Shown here piece after piece: positions 1 through 9,929 of a stretch of DNA of 64,000 nucleotides. The stretch spans positions 1-64,000 of the forward strand of contig VFIW01000043.1 in the NCBI GenBank assembly GCA_006386115.1, written 5' to 3'. The notes beneath the pieces were generated by a model that was not told where the DNA came from, ran no database searches, and saw nothing but the letters and a program-made list of their open reading frames with translations. How positions within the stretch are numbered: position 1 is the stretch's first letter; every line of letters starts with the position of its first letter. The position numbers and the translations under genes are program-made. The stretch is from Globisporangium splendens. Its lineage: Eukaryota > Oomycota > Peronosporomycetes > Pythiales > Pythiaceae.

Positions 1-515
1 GAATCAACCCACAAGACAAGAATCAACCCACAAGACAACAATCCAGCCTCAAGTGTCGCATCACCGACACTCACACTTCAAGGAAATGACACAAATGCAA
101 CCTTCACCAAGCCAACACCAACGATCGCAAAGCAACAACCAACATCTCACACCAACACAGAATTAAAGAGAAGCATTAGTGCTAGCATCACAGAATACGC
201 AAGGGCGTAGCGAGCAATTAGAAGTCAGTTTGCCGTACTATTTATTAACAACAATATACGGACACCTTTCAACTGAGTTTGATGAGAAGGCGCACATTTT
301 GAGTCGGAGGATTAAACCAAAATGAATGTGTTTGCTTTTGCTTTGCTTTTGCATTTGTAAAAATGGAATGGTGTATGAATGTGGCAGTTTCCTCTCATAG
401 AGCATGATATATGCTTTAGTGTGGTTCCCGAGCATCAGCAAAACTTTATAAAATCCCTAAAAATACTACCCATTTCGATCATAAGGGTTTAGAATGAAGA
501 AGGTTTTTGAACATA
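1..515. other. left-edge non-coding sequence
   Basis: No convincing gene is visible. The first 38 bases are two tandem copies of a 19-bp unit. The rest is AT-richer sequence with only short ORFs that lack domain character. Confidence 0.5.
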
Positions 516-1097
516 CCCTGCATCTACAACAAAAGAAGTACGGTACGATTTAAAGAGTGATTGCCATTGGCACAGCCAAACCAGGTATATAATTTACAAG
601 ATGGAGTAAAAACCGGGGTTATGCTGAGATTGTTGACCGCTGTAGACAGCACTGCTTTCAGTGTGTTCTCCGCCAGCATGAGCACGACTGATGCACAACA
701 GCAACGACGTTTCTTTCCGCGAAGTACGGTCGAGAGCAAACGCGCGATGGCATTGACGAGATTACGAAGATCCTCTGAAAGCGCATCGCGTACCAGCAAC
801 AACAGGATCTCACGAATGTTTTCTTCGAGTGTTGCCGAGTGATTTGCCGATCTCATTGCACATCGCGCTCGATGACCAGAACTACACACGCTAAGTGCGG
901 CCACCGCAGCACTACATGCGCTCCTCGTGCCTGCTGCCGACCAGAAGCAGAGCAACGAGTCGAGTGCGTTTGAGTGGTGCGATTGGCGTGGTTGTGGGAC
1001 CACCGCGCATTCAGTTGCATTGCAAGCTAAAGGAGGAAACCATCGAAATGTTGCGTCTCGAGATCCCGCAGACCGAAGACGTGTTTGATCTATATCG
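516..1097. repeat. 582-bp host direct repeat, left copy
   Basis: This segment recurs at 7110-7691 in the same orientation with only a handful of mismatches, for example near 807, 1056 and 1092. The retroelement begins directly after it, and the right copy begins directly after the element. Only the right copy continues into unique downstream sequence. It therefore behaves as a very long target-site duplication. Open frames exist on both strands, but no known protein is recognised in them. Confidence 0.85.
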
Positions 1098-1182
1098 TGT
1101 AATGGGCTAAGGCTGCCATTACATGCAAGGTGGCTCTTTGTGTGTGTCACACACCACCTTGTGGAAGTGCATTGTGGGTGCG
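1098..1182. repeat. 85-bp LTR-end fragment forming a terminal inverted repeat
   Basis: These 85 bp match the first part of the right LTR (6504 onward) in the same orientation. They are also the exact reverse complement of 1705-1789. Both left copies share variants that the right LTR lacks, for example AAGGCTGCC where the right has AATGCTGCC, so the two left ends share a more recent origin with each other. Confidence 0.8.
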
Positions 1183-1789
1183 TGTAAGAGGCTATCCGAG
1201 ACAGCCTCAAACACAGCACGCACGCTTGCGCTTGAAGAGGAAGACTTGAGGGGAACTTGGCAAAAATGCAACTGAATTGAAATGAGCTTATGGTTCCTGA
1301 CACTACATGTAAAACACCACTATGGCTCCTAGAGGTTTTATAACTAAAACCTAAACATGCACAATAAAACCTATGAATCTGATATATAAAACCTTGGGTA
1401 CACTGAGGTTGAACCCAGGGGATCTTCGAGAAACTTGAACTTGAAGTCTCGTGGAAAATTCCCTGCAAAGTGATTGGCTCGCGCCACACTTTAGGTGGCA
1501 GAGACACGTCGCTCTCATCACCAGTGCAGTTTCCCAAGTGGGAACCATCACTCACGTGTCTAGAGTACTGTTGTGCGTAATCACGCCGAACCTCAATGAT
1601 TGCGAGCGACCAACACTCAACTCAGACATAGATTGCTCTGACGTCAGACGATGACGTCACCTGTGCATGTGGGGATCACTTTTATGTGTTTCACCCAATA
1701 CCTTCGCACCCACAATGCACTTCCACAAGGTGGTGTGTGACACACACAAAGAGCCACCTTGCATGTAATGGCAGCCTTAGCCCATTACA
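1183..1789 (+). repeat. left LTR, inverted relative to the right LTR
   Basis: About 607 bp running from TGTAAGAGGC to CCCATTACA. It is the reverse complement of 6504-7109, with scattered mismatches and an estimated few percent divergence. A TATATAAAA box near 1382 reads toward the interior, and the antisense ORF starts 76 bp after the LTR end. In a normal element the two LTRs are direct repeats; here they are inverted. Confidence 0.85.
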
Positions 1790-1865
1790 TCATCCCTCCC
1801 TTAAAGTTCCATCACGGACTTTACTTCTCTCGGAAGAGGCACCCGCTCTCACTTTCCAATTGACC

Positions 1866-2915
1866 ATGAAGCGATCAAGCGACCAAGTGAAGCGCGAAGA
1901 ACGGCCCGAGCCGAAGCGGCAGCGGACGACTCCCGGCTTGTACGACATCTCCGCTATTCGCAAGAAGCGTGGAGGACGTCGGTTCTACAAGGAGTTGTTC
2001 TTCCTCTGGCGCAAGATGTCCGGCGGCGACGATCCTGGCCAGTCCAGCACAGCGAAGCTCGAGTCGTGGAAGACGTTTGTCCGACTCGAGAACGAGAATC
2101 TTGTCGAGCGTTTGCTAGGGAACCTAGGAGGCACGCTCGAGAACGATCATAAAGAGCTTGGCTCTCGTCGTTCTAGTGCTCGCGAGAGCACTACAAGCTC
2201 TGTTCGTAGCTGTGAACCACGTCGGGAACATCAGACTGAAGAGTCTCTCGAGGTTCCCACGTGTCTGAGTCCGGTGGATAGCCAAGCCACCGTACTCTGT
2301 AGAAGCGTTGACGGTTCAACGACTTCTCTCCTCGACGACGAGTCGATCGATCCTCATGATCGACTATCGACTCAACGATCCAACGGCGCTCTCCCTGATG
2401 ATCGATCAGAGGAGGTGGGGTTGAACGCGAAAACGATTGAGCGACTCTGGAAGTGGAAGAGTGCTCATCGTGGGCAAATCGAGGCGCTGCAGCAGCGTTG
2501 TTCGACACTTGAGGAACGCTGCGAGAGTCTCGAGAACCTTGTCGCCGATCATGAGTCAAAGATCGATGTCCCGACAGAAGGTTGTGCCCAGTGTTCGGCT
2601 TTGGAGTCCCGTTTCGAGGAACGGTTCGAGCAAGTCCAGGGCGAACTTGAGCGACTCCAAAAGGCTGAGAAGGCTCGTGAAATGCATCACGAACGTCTAC
2701 TGCGCTCTGTGGAAGAGGCAGGGACGGCTCTTGAGATACTTCGGAAGGAGTATCATGGTCGCCTTCTCGCGTTGGAGACAATAAAGGACGAGTCCTTTGA
2801 TGTGCTTCAGCGCCTTTATGCCGAGAAGAAGCTCCATGACGATGAGTTACAGACTCTTCGCGAGCTGGTGGAGCGACTTCAGGATCGACTTGATCGTCTG
2901 CCAAAGGCTCTGTAG
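1866..2915 (+). CDS. antisense coiled-coil ORF in the gypsy element (349 aa)
   Basis: The ORF starts at an ATG in a good context (ACCATGA), 76 bp inside the left LTR. Residues 1-60 are Lys/Arg-rich with runs that resemble a nuclear localisation signal. A compact segment with several Trp and Phe follows at about 35-75. Residues 110-185 are Ser/Glu-rich and probably disordered. From about 190 to the stop the protein is almost continuous heptad-type coiled coil, rich in Leu, Glu, Arg and Gln. The part at 2191-2915 lies opposite the pol C-terminus on the minus strand. Its coiled coil faces the low-complexity linker of pol, while its disordered part faces the pol chromodomain, so each strand has structure where the other does not. 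It could be a retroelement accessory protein or a displaced gag-like protein. No known family is recognised. An ORF extension to 1686 would lie inside the LTR and is less likely. Confidence 0.6.
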   Translation: MKRSSDQVKREERPEPKRQRTTPGLYDISAIRKKRGGRRFYKELFFLWRKMSGGDDPGQSSTAKLESWKTFVRLENENLVERLLGNLGGTLENDHKELGSRRSSARESTTSSVRSCEPRREHQTEESLEVPTCLSPVDSQATVLCRSVDGSTTSLLDDESIDPHDRLSTQRSNGALPDDRSEEVGLNAKTIERLWKWKSAHRGQIEALQQRCSTLEERCESLENLVADHESKIDVPTEGCAQCSALESRFEERFEQVQGELERLQKAEKAREMHHERLLRSVEEAGTALEILRKEYHGRLLALETIKDESFDVLQRLYAEKKLHDDELQTLRELVERLQDRLDRLPKAL

Positions 2916-5900
2916 GGTTCGCTGACCCACTTGGAAGGTAAGGCTTTAGTCTACCTACGTAGAACGTAGGGTGTAGTCGCATGCGTTTAGGAATGTCTAG
3001 CGTGTAGGCATCACCATTGCATTTAACTACCCTGAACGGTCCAATATATCTTGGCAGAAGTTTCGAACTCCCCAAGTTAGACACTGCGTGTTCAGGTAGA
3101 TTAGCCGTACTAAGCAATACAAGATCATTGATCTTATATACTTGCTTGTTCTTCCTTCCACTCCTATCTGCTTGTTCCTTTTGCAGATCCTGAGCCTTTG
3201 CAATTGCGTCTCGAACAAACCTCACAACGGCTTGTCTCCTCACAATAAAGTCATCGACTTGCTGTGCCTCACGACTTGTCATGTCGTCTAGAGGTTTCAT
3301 CGAGTCAAAATTGGCTTTTAACTCTGTGACAGCATTCAGGTCCGACTGTGGCTCCTTAGCCATAGTCTCTCCCCCACTTAAGGTAGAAACCTCTCCCACT
3401 AGTGACGCTGGCACTCTCGGGTGGAGTCCGTAGTTCACATTGAACGGGGTATGACCTGTCGAGACATGCGTGGAGTTGTTCAACGCAAACTCTGCGAGAG
3501 GGAGAAACTCACTCCACTCTCCGAAAGACGTCGCATAACTGCGCAACACGTCTTCAAGGACACGATTCACTCGTTCAGTTTGGCCGTCTGTCTCTGGGTG
3601 TGCTGCTGTTGACATGGATAGTTTTGTATCCAAAATGCCAAACAGAGTTCGCCAAAACCTAGACGTAAACCGAGTGTCACGGTCTGATACGATCTCCGAG
3701 GGCAGACCATGTAGACGGAACACCACGTCTACAAAGACTTTCGCAGTCATCTCTGCCGAGATCTTATCCGAGACCGGCGCAAGATGGACCATCTTGCTGA
3801 ATCGGTCCACAAACACAAGGATGCCATTGCGTCCGTGTTTGTCTCTTGGAAGTCCGAATATGAAGTCCATACTCACAGACTTCCAACTGTCCTGAGGGAC
3901 AGCCAATGAACGAAGTGGGGCCCGAGTAGAGCCGGATGGCTTAACTCTTTGGCACACTTCGCAAGTCCTTACATACTTGCGCACCCACTTGTACATGTGA
4001 GGCCAGTAGTAATCTCGAGACAAGTTGAGAAACGTTTTCTCACGTCCGAGATGGCCACTCGAAGGACCGTCATGATACTCGTACAAGAGTCGATGACGCA
4101 GACCTTCGTCGTTGGGGACAACGATCCTCGCTGGATCCCCTTCGTCAACCGTATAGTACAGCAGCTCGTTGTGCATGCTGTAACGGTGAACACGCGATCT
4201 TGCTCTTGGTGGGGGGTTTTGGAGTGCCTTGTCTGAGGGATTCTTGAAATACTTGATCAGTTCTTGGCATGCTTCGTCTTGCTTGTATCCCTCAGTGATC
4301 TCTTCTTGGACTCTGCTTGTCACTCCCGTAGCAATCGCGTTGACGTCTTCACAGAGTCGGCACGCTCCGTTCGTGTCGTCACTCTTGTTCTTCGGATCAT
4401 AATCCGGACGTCTTGACAGCGCATCGGCAAGAATGTTTGACTTGCCGGGCTTATAATGTACAACAAAGTTGTACTCAGCGAAGAAGGAAAACCATCTTGC
4501 CATTCTTTGCGATAGGTGAGGCGTCTTTACAGCTGTCCGCAGTGATGCGTGATCAGTGTAAATAGCGAACTGCTTTTCACCAAGCAAATAGACTCGGAAC
4601 TTTGCCAATGCATACTTCATGGCCAATAGTTCCTTGTCATGGACCGGATAGTTCCGTTCTGCGGGCCTGAGTTGTCGTGACTGATACGACACAACTCTTT
4701 CTTTGCCCTCATCATCGTGTTGCATCAGTGCACACCCGATGGCATAGTCGCTCGCATCGCAGACTACATGGAACGGCTTCTCATGGTCTGCGAGAGCTAG
4801 GACAGGAGCTTCTCTTAAGCTCTTCTTTACTTCGGCAAACGCTGCCTGATGTTCCTCTGACCATTCCCACTCATTATCTTTCTTCAAAAGACTCGTGAGG
4901 GGTTGCACTAACGCTGCATAGTTGCGCGTGTATTTGTGCAAATAGTTGGCCAAACCCAGCCACTGACGTAGCTGTTTGACGTTCTGAGGAATAGGCCAAT
5001 CGTCAATAGACTTGACCTTCTCAGGATCGACCCGAACGCCATTCTTGCCAACAAAGCAACCGAGTACAGGGATCTCGGGGGCGAAGAACATGCATTTCTT
5101 CAAGTTAGCGTACAGTTTGTTCTCACGCATAACTTGAAAGACTTGACGAAGATGTTCAAGATGAACATCGACATCTTTCTTCCCTTCCGAGGCCTTACTA
5201 TGAACGAATATGTCGTCAAAGTAGCTCGGTGCAAACTCTCTCAATGGATGAAGTACATTCGTGACCATTCTGTTGAAAGTTGCTGGTGCGTTCTTCAGAC
5301 CTTGTGGCATCACCATCCACTCCCACAGCATACCACTAGGGGTGCTAACTGCTGTAAATGGTACATCGCTCTCGCGCATTCGAATCTGATAGAACCCGTC
5401 TTTCAGATCGATCGCGCTAAAGACAGTGCTGCCAACCATTCCATCAAGGATCATATCCTTGCGTGGAACTGGGGTCTGAGCAGATATGGTCGCATCATTC
5501 AATTTGTTGAATGCATGAACAATGCGCCAACCGCCTGTGGCCTTCTTCACACAGAAGGTGGGACTACAGTGCGGAGACTTGCTCTCGCGCACATGGCCAG
5601 CCTTCTGTCGCTGCGCGAAGAACTCGTCGATCGCATCGACTTGTTCCTTCGGTAGCGGCCATTGCCTCGTGATACAGTACTTCGTTCCCGGAAGTACATC
5701 TATCTCGTGACGAATGCCTCTGTCCTGCGGCAATTCGTCCGGCACTTTGTCTGGAAATATGTCCGCATATTCCTTGACAAGTCCATACACGGGGTTTGCC
5801 TTTAGAGCGTCCCACGACTGCTCATCAAACCTCTCCTTCCGTGTCCTCTCATCTAACACTTCCGCAGTGTTGATGACATCGTCGGCAACTTCATCGACGA

Positions 5901-6453
5901 TCGCACAAATTTGCGAAATTTCGCCTTTCGCCAGGCTACGCTTAAGCGTCTTCTTGCTCATCAACGGCAAGGAAATCAATTCTTGAGCCAGACTTGGAGG
6001 ATTTTCAACTTGTACGTGACGCACTATCTGGCTGTCACCTTCTTCATTGTAGACTGCGACGTTCACATATTCTCTTGAAGTGGCTTGTTCTTGTCGCTTC
6101 ACTTCATCTTCTGCCTTTCTTGTGTCTTGATCAGGGACGCTTGCAGATCTTCGTTCTTCTTCGTCGGTCTTCTTGTCTTCTTTCCTTCTGCCAGAGCGGA
6201 ACTCCACATCGCTCTTGGCTACAGGAGTAGTCTTTTTCTGGCGCCTGACTACTCCACCTCCAGTGGTCTTCACGGGCTTGTCATTTGAGTGTGAGGGGCC
6301 ATCGCACGCCTGACTCTCATTAGACACATCTTCAACAGATGCATATGCCCAAATCACCTCTCTTGCTGCCTGGCAGCTGAGGTCTTCGTCGACTTGCTTG
6401 TCGACGCTGATCTTCTTCTTCTTCCAGTCAATGCTCGGTTGGTATCTTCTCAA
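2191..6453 (-). CDS. pol: Ty3/gypsy pol polyprotein (RT, RNase H, integrase, chromodomain)
   Basis: A 1420-residue uninterrupted reading frame. The first residues (RRYQPSIDW) are the tail of a retropepsin domain. Reverse transcriptase follows, with the active-site YFDD box near residue 410. RNase H comes next (DASDYAIG, then YTDHASLR). Integrase has an HHCC zinc finger (HxxxxxGHLG, then CEVC) and a DDE core (MDFIFG, SDRDTRF, ETDGQTERV). A GPF-type integrase tail (IGPFRVV) leads to a 300-residue low-complexity linker, and a chromodomain (RWIVESIVD, VRWLGYPPDSDTWEP) fills the last 75 residues. Upstream, the frame is lost about 20 bases before the ORF start in a stretch still recognisable as protease. 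The LTR joins about 50 bp further on, so gag and most of the protease are deleted. The absence of internal stops suggests recent activity of the parent lineage. Confidence 0.92.
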   Translation of the reverse strand: MRRYQPSIDWKKKKISVDKQVDEDLSCQAAREVIWAYASVEDVSNESQACDGPSHSNDKPVKTTGGGVVRRQKKTTPVAKSDVEFRSGRRKEDKKTDEEERRSASVPDQDTRKAEDEVKRQEQATSREYVNVAVYNEEGDSQIVRHVQVENPPSLAQELISLPLMSKKTLKRSLAKGEISQICAIVDEVADDVINTAEVLDERTRKERFDEQSWDALKANPVYGLVKEYADIFPDKVPDELPQDRGIRHEIDVLPGTKYCITRQWPLPKEQVDAIDEFFAQRQKAGHVRESKSPHCSPTFCVKKATGGWRIVHAFNKLNDATISAQTPVPRKDMILDGMVGSTVFSAIDLKDGFYQIRMRESDVPFTAVSTPSGMLWEWMVMPQGLKNAPATFNRMVTNVLHPLREFAPSYFDDIFVHSKASEGKKDVDVHLEHLRQVFQVMRENKLYANLKKCMFFAPEIPVLGCFVGKNGVRVDPEKVKSIDDWPIPQNVKQLRQWLGLANYLHKYTRNYAALVQPLTSLLKKDNEWEWSEEHQAAFAEVKKSLREAPVLALADHEKPFHVVCDASDYAIGCALMQHDDEGKERVVSYQSRQLRPAERNYPVHDKELLAMKYALAKFRVYLLGEKQFAIYTDHASLRTAVKTPHLSQRMARWFSFFAEYNFVVHYKPGKSNILADALSRRPDYDPKNKSDDTNGACRLCEDVNAIATGVTSRVQEEITEGYKQDEACQELIKYFKNPSDKALQNPPPRARSRVHRYSMHNELLYYTVDEGDPARIVVPNDEGLRHRLLYEYHDGPSSGHLGREKTFLNLSRDYYWPHMYKWVRKYVRTCEVCQRVKPSGSTRAPLRSLAVPQDSWKSVSMDFIFGLPRDKHGRNGILVFVDRFSKMVHLAPVSDKISAEMTAKVFVDVVFRLHGLPSEIVSDRDTRFTSRFWRTLFGILDTKLSMSTAAHPETDGQTERVNRVLEDVLRSYATSFGEWSEFLPLAEFALNNSTHVSTGHTPFNVNYGLHPRVPASLVGEVSTLSGGETMAKEPQSDLNAVTELKANFDSMKPLDDMTSREAQQVDDFIVRRQAVVRFVRDAIAKAQDLQKEQADRSGRKNKQVYKINDLVLLSTANLPEHAVSNLGSSKLLPRYIGPFRVVKCNGDAYTLDIPKRMRLHPTFYVGRLKPYLPSGSANPTEPLADDQVDPEVAPPAREESVTHRHGASSRHKGAEAHQRTRPLLSPTREGDHDTPSEVSQEPSLPLPQSAVDVRDAFHEPSQPFGVAQVRPGLARTVPRNGTPKPNTGHNLLSGHRSLTHDRRQGSRDSRSVPQVSNNAAAAPRFAHDEHSSTSRVAQSFSRSTPPPLIDHQGERRWIVESIVDHEDRSTRRRGEKSLNRQRFYRVRWLGYPPDSDTWEPRETLQSDVPDVVHSYEQSL

Positions 6454-6503
6454 CCAGGGCTTTCCAGAATCAGATCAAACTTGTCATCGAGGTCGAGTGC
6501 TAT
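6454..6503 (-). pseudogene. truncated, frameshifted retropepsin remnant
   Basis: Read on the minus strand between the right LTR and pol, this short stretch encodes a Leu/Asp-rich segment typical of the end of gypsy protease domains. A one-base change in length puts it out of frame with pol. No gag sequence lies between it and the LTR. No obvious tRNA primer-binding site follows the LTR end. Confidence 0.55.
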
Positions 6504-7109
6504 TGTAATGGGCTAATGCTGCCATTACATGCAAGGTGGCTCTTTGCGTGTGTCACACACCACCTTGTGGAAGTGCATTGTGGGTGCGAAGATATTGGGT
6601 GAAACACATAATAGTGATCCCCACATGCACTTGTGACGTCATCGTCTGACGTCAGAGCAATCTATGTCTGAGTTGAGTGTTGGTCGCTCGCAATCATTGA
6701 GATTCGGCGTGATTACGCACAACAGTACTCTAGACACGTGAATGATGGTTCCTACTTGGGAAACTGCACTGGTGATGAGACCGACGTGTGTCTGCCACCT
6801 AAAGTGTGGCTGTAGCCAATCACTTTGCAGGGAATTTTCCACGGGACTTCAAGTTCAAGTTTCTCGAAGATCCCCTGGGTTCAACCTCAGTGTACCCAAG
6901 GTTTTATATATCATATTCATAGGTTTTATTGTACATGTTTAGGTTTTAGTTATAAAACCTCTAGGAGCCCTAGTGGTGTTTTACATGTAGTGTCAGGAAC
7001 CATAAGCTCATTTCAATTCAGTTGCATTTTTGCCAAGTTCCCCTCAAGTCTTCCTCTCAAGCGCAAGCGTGCGTGCTGTGTTTGAGGCTGTCTCGGATAG
7101 CCTCTTACA
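6504..7109 (-). repeat. right LTR (5' LTR of pol)
   Basis: 606 bp with TG and CA ends. Read on the minus strand it runs from TGTAAGAGGC to CCCATTACA, with a TATA box about 200 bp in, which places the promoter correctly for pol. It is the inverted partner of 1183-1789. Confidence 0.88.
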
Positions 7110-7691
7110 CCCTGCATCTACAACAAAAGAAGTACGGTACGATTTAAAGAGTGATTGCCATTGGCACAGCCAAACCAGGTATATAATTTACAAGATGGAG
7201 TAAAAACCGGGGTTATGCTGAGATTGTTGACCGCTGTAGACAGCACTGCTTTCAGTGTGTTCTCCGCCAGCATGAGCACGACTGATGCACAACAGCAACG
7301 ACGTTTCTTTCCGCGAAGTACGGTCGAGAGCAAACGCGCGATGGCATTGACGAGATTACGAAGATCCTCTGAAAGCGCATCGCGTACCAGCAACAACAGG
7401 ATCTCGCGAATGTTTTCTTCGAGTGTTGCCGAGTGATTTGCCGATCTCATTGCACATCGCGCTCGATGACCAGAACTACACACGCTAAGTGCGGCCACCG
7501 CAGCACTACATGCGCTCCTCGTGCCTGCTGCCGACCAGAAGCAGAGCAACGAGTCGAGTGCGTTTGAGTGGTGCGATTGGCGTGGTTGTGGGACCACCGC
7601 GCATTCAGTTGCATTGCAAGCTAAAGGAGGAAACCATCGAAATGTTGTGTCTCGAGATCCCGCAGACCGAAGACGTGTTTGATCTACATCG
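7110..7691. repeat. 582-bp host direct repeat, right copy
   Basis: Second copy of 516-1097, starting on the base after the right LTR and continuing without interruption into unique host DNA at 7692. A minus-strand frame (about 7118-7480) and a plus-strand frame (about 7489-7713) both have some coding character, but I cannot assign either to a family. Confidence 0.85.
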
Positions 7692-7930
7692 ACACAAGCG
7701 ATGTCTGGGATGACGAAGGGAACGGCGTCAACGACATTTCGGAAGAAAACCTGATGTTCCTGGACCCCGTGCAGAGCTTCCTGAACATGAGCATTGGCAC
7801 GCAACTGCTCTTTGATGCGGCACGGAGATTACCTTCGTGTCGGCAATACGCATCCAAAATGCGACCAACTAACCTCATTTCAAAGCGCACAAGTTGCTCA
7901 ATAAATCGTCGCACAGCTTTCTCCGATTAG
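7679..7930 (+). other. possible exon or relic of an unrecognised gene
   Basis: The plus strand encodes an acidic stretch (about 45 residues, Asp/Glu/Asn-rich with hydrophobic positions) that looks coding. It is not in frame with the coding-like stretch just upstream in the 582-bp repeat. It could be a real exon with an unseen intron or a decayed gene. No function can be assigned. Confidence 0.3.
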
Positions 7931-7975
7931 AGCCTCAGCGGCGACGCAGTGTAGGCGAAATGCTTGTGCGCCTTG

Positions 7976-8305
7976 ATGGTTATTAATTTGTCAGCCAGAG
8001 GTGCCATCTGCCGTCTCGCTGCTATCATCGCGTTCGCTGTGTTCTGCGTCTGGGTGAAGAACCAGCCAACGGACTTTGACGACTACATGGAGCTGACGAA
8101 GCAGTTCACGGACGACATCTACAGCGGCAAGCTGCTCTCGGATATGTCCCAGAAGGACCAGGACAACATTGACAAGGTGAAGGTGCCCGACCTGAACGAC
8201 CTGCTCAAGGAGGAGGACGAGGAGGACGACTACGAAGACCAGGACTCCAAATTCTCGAAGATCTTAGACGAGGACGACGACGAGGGACTAGACCGCGATT
8301 TGTAG
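7976..8305 (+). CDS. small single-pass membrane protein with acidic tail
   Basis: About 109 residues. A hydrophobic helix near residues 8-28 is followed by a hydrophilic stretch and a very acidic Glu/Asp-rich C-terminus. An alternative in-frame Met lies at 7964. A polypyrimidine-poor but plausible splice acceptor (TTTGTCAG, ending about 7993) could make this the last exon of a longer gene. It lies 255 bp upstream of cyclin C on the same strand. I do not recognise the family. Confidence 0.45.
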   Translation: MVINLSARGAICRLAAIIAFAVFCVWVKNQPTDFDDYMELTKQFTDDIYSGKLLSDMSQKDQDNIDKVKVPDLNDLLKEEDEEDDYEDQDSKFSKILDEDDDEGLDRDL

Positions 8306-8560
8306 TTAGAAGAGAGTGCGCGAACCCTGCGTGGAGCGCTGTCTCCATCGCCATTTTATGAGATGCCGCAATCCATTTTTCGCTCGCATCCCTTCGATTG
8401 TGTGCTTCAAAGATGCTGTTTTGACAAAAGCGGGGGTTCAATGCGTATACTGTATACTGATTATACGCTTGTCCGGATGACTTGACTTGTGCATGCACGT
8501 GTGCTTCCACAATTGCTCTGTGTTGCGTGAAGGAGGAAACGAAAGCAGGCGGCAGACACC

Positions 8561-9929
8561 ATGGCGATGAACTTTTGGCACTCGACGCACTAGTGAGTGG
8601 CAGGAACGGCGGCGCTGTGTGTCTGTGCGTGTGCGGCAGAGCGCTTGTGCTAATACACGCATGCGCTCTCTTTCCTGTGCGCCTACGCAGCTTGTACTGG
8701 ATGAAAGATGTGACGAAAAGCGACCTGCGGAAGAGGAATCCGCTCGACCGCAAGTATCTGACCGACGACGAGATCGACAGCATTCATCTGGCGAATATTT
8801 CGTGTAAGTATGCATGCGCACGTAATCGCGTAGGTGATGCGGGTGGAGACCATGTCCTAATATTGTTTGAATGTGAAATGCCGACAGTGCTGGAAGAGAT
8901 TGGACCGCGTCTGCGAGTGCGCCAGATTATTATTTATACGGCGATCATCTTCTACCGCCGCTTCTACCAGACGTAGGAGGCAAACTAGTGCCAATGTGCA
9001 TGCGCAGAATATCTTGCTGACGCTCGTGCTGTTGGCATACTCGTCTGTGTGTTTGCATTTACAGCCAGAGTTTCGTGAATTTCGATCCGCACTTGGTGGT
9101 CGGGACCGTGTTTTTCCTGGCGTCCAAGGTCGAAGAGAGCCAACTGTCACTGGCCACGGTCGCGTCGGTGCTCCACCACTACACGACGAGTACGTTATGC
9201 CTTTTGTAAATGCAACAAATTTGTGCAAATGGGTGATGGGATTACGTTAATACCAACTAATTTTGGCTTCTGCTCTTCCGCAGCGGGCGTGGATGAAGAT
9301 GAGGCCATGTACACTTTCCAGGATAAGGACATTCTGGAGTGCGAGTTTTACGTCGTGGAGGCGCTGCAGTTCGACCTGATCCTGCACCACCCGTTCCCAT
9401 CGCTGCTGCAGTATGTGGAACCTGCATTCACGATGTTTAAACCAACCATTTTTGTGTATGAGAAATGGCCGTTCTTATAAGTATTTTTCTTCTTGCATTA
9501 GGTTCTTGGACGAGTTTGAGATCCACGAAGAGTGCCTCCAGTTTGCATGGTATCTTTATCATGCGCACACTCCTATTGTAATGTACAGCCTTTGTCTAAC
9601 GTCAAGCTGTTCAATGTAGGCAACTGGTACAATACTCGTATCGCACCGACATCATCATGTTGTACCCTCCGTTCATGGTCGCGTACGCGGCGGCGTACGT
9701 CTCGTGCATGGAGGCCGGGTACGACGCGGCGCACGTGTTTGCGAGCGTGAACATCAAGAAGGATCTGCTGATGAAGATCGTGCGCGAGTTCCAGGAGGCG
9801 TTCGAGGAGGAGAAGCGCTTGTACCAGGTGCAGGCTGCGGCGCTCGAGAAGCTCGAAGATCTCATCCCCGACCCGTCGGCCGCCGATGCAAATACCGAGT
9901 CTGCAGGAAACGCAGCTGCGGACAAGTAA
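8561..9929 (+). CDS. CCNC: cyclin C, Mediator kinase-module cyclin (7 exons, 279 aa)
   Basis: Cyclin C pairs with CDK8 in the Mediator kinase module and regulates RNA polymerase II transcription. Exons: 8561-8592, 8691-8803, 8888-8972, 9065-9189, 9284-9410, 9502-9549 and 9620-9929. All junctions are GT-AG and the spliced length (840 nt) is in phase. The N-terminus begins MAMNFWHSTHY, matching the conserved FWxSSH-type start of cyclin C. The first cyclin box contains RVRQIIIYTA and RRFYQT, then FFLASKVEE. The second box includes the acidic ILECEFYVVEALQFDL segment and LYPPFMVAYAAAY. The tail after residue 250 is Ala/Glu-rich. Family length is usually 270-300 residues. Exon 7 is the source of the copies in the downstream array. 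The start lies in ACCATGG. Confidence 0.93.

Larger units (their letters stand above)
1098..7109 (-). mobile_element. rearranged Ty3/gypsy LTR retroelement
   Basis: The element is bounded by TG at 1098 and CA at 7109. Its pol gene reads on the minus strand, with reverse transcriptase, RNase H, integrase and a C-terminal chromodomain, which is the domain order of a Ty3/gypsy chromovirus-type element. The right LTR is oriented as a 5' LTR for pol. The left LTR is inverted, so both LTRs point inward. Gag and the N-terminal part of the protease are absent. A large ORF on the plus strand overlaps the pol 3' end. Missing gag, a frameshift at the protease edge and inverted LTRs make this copy non-autonomous in its present form. 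Confidence 0.85.
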
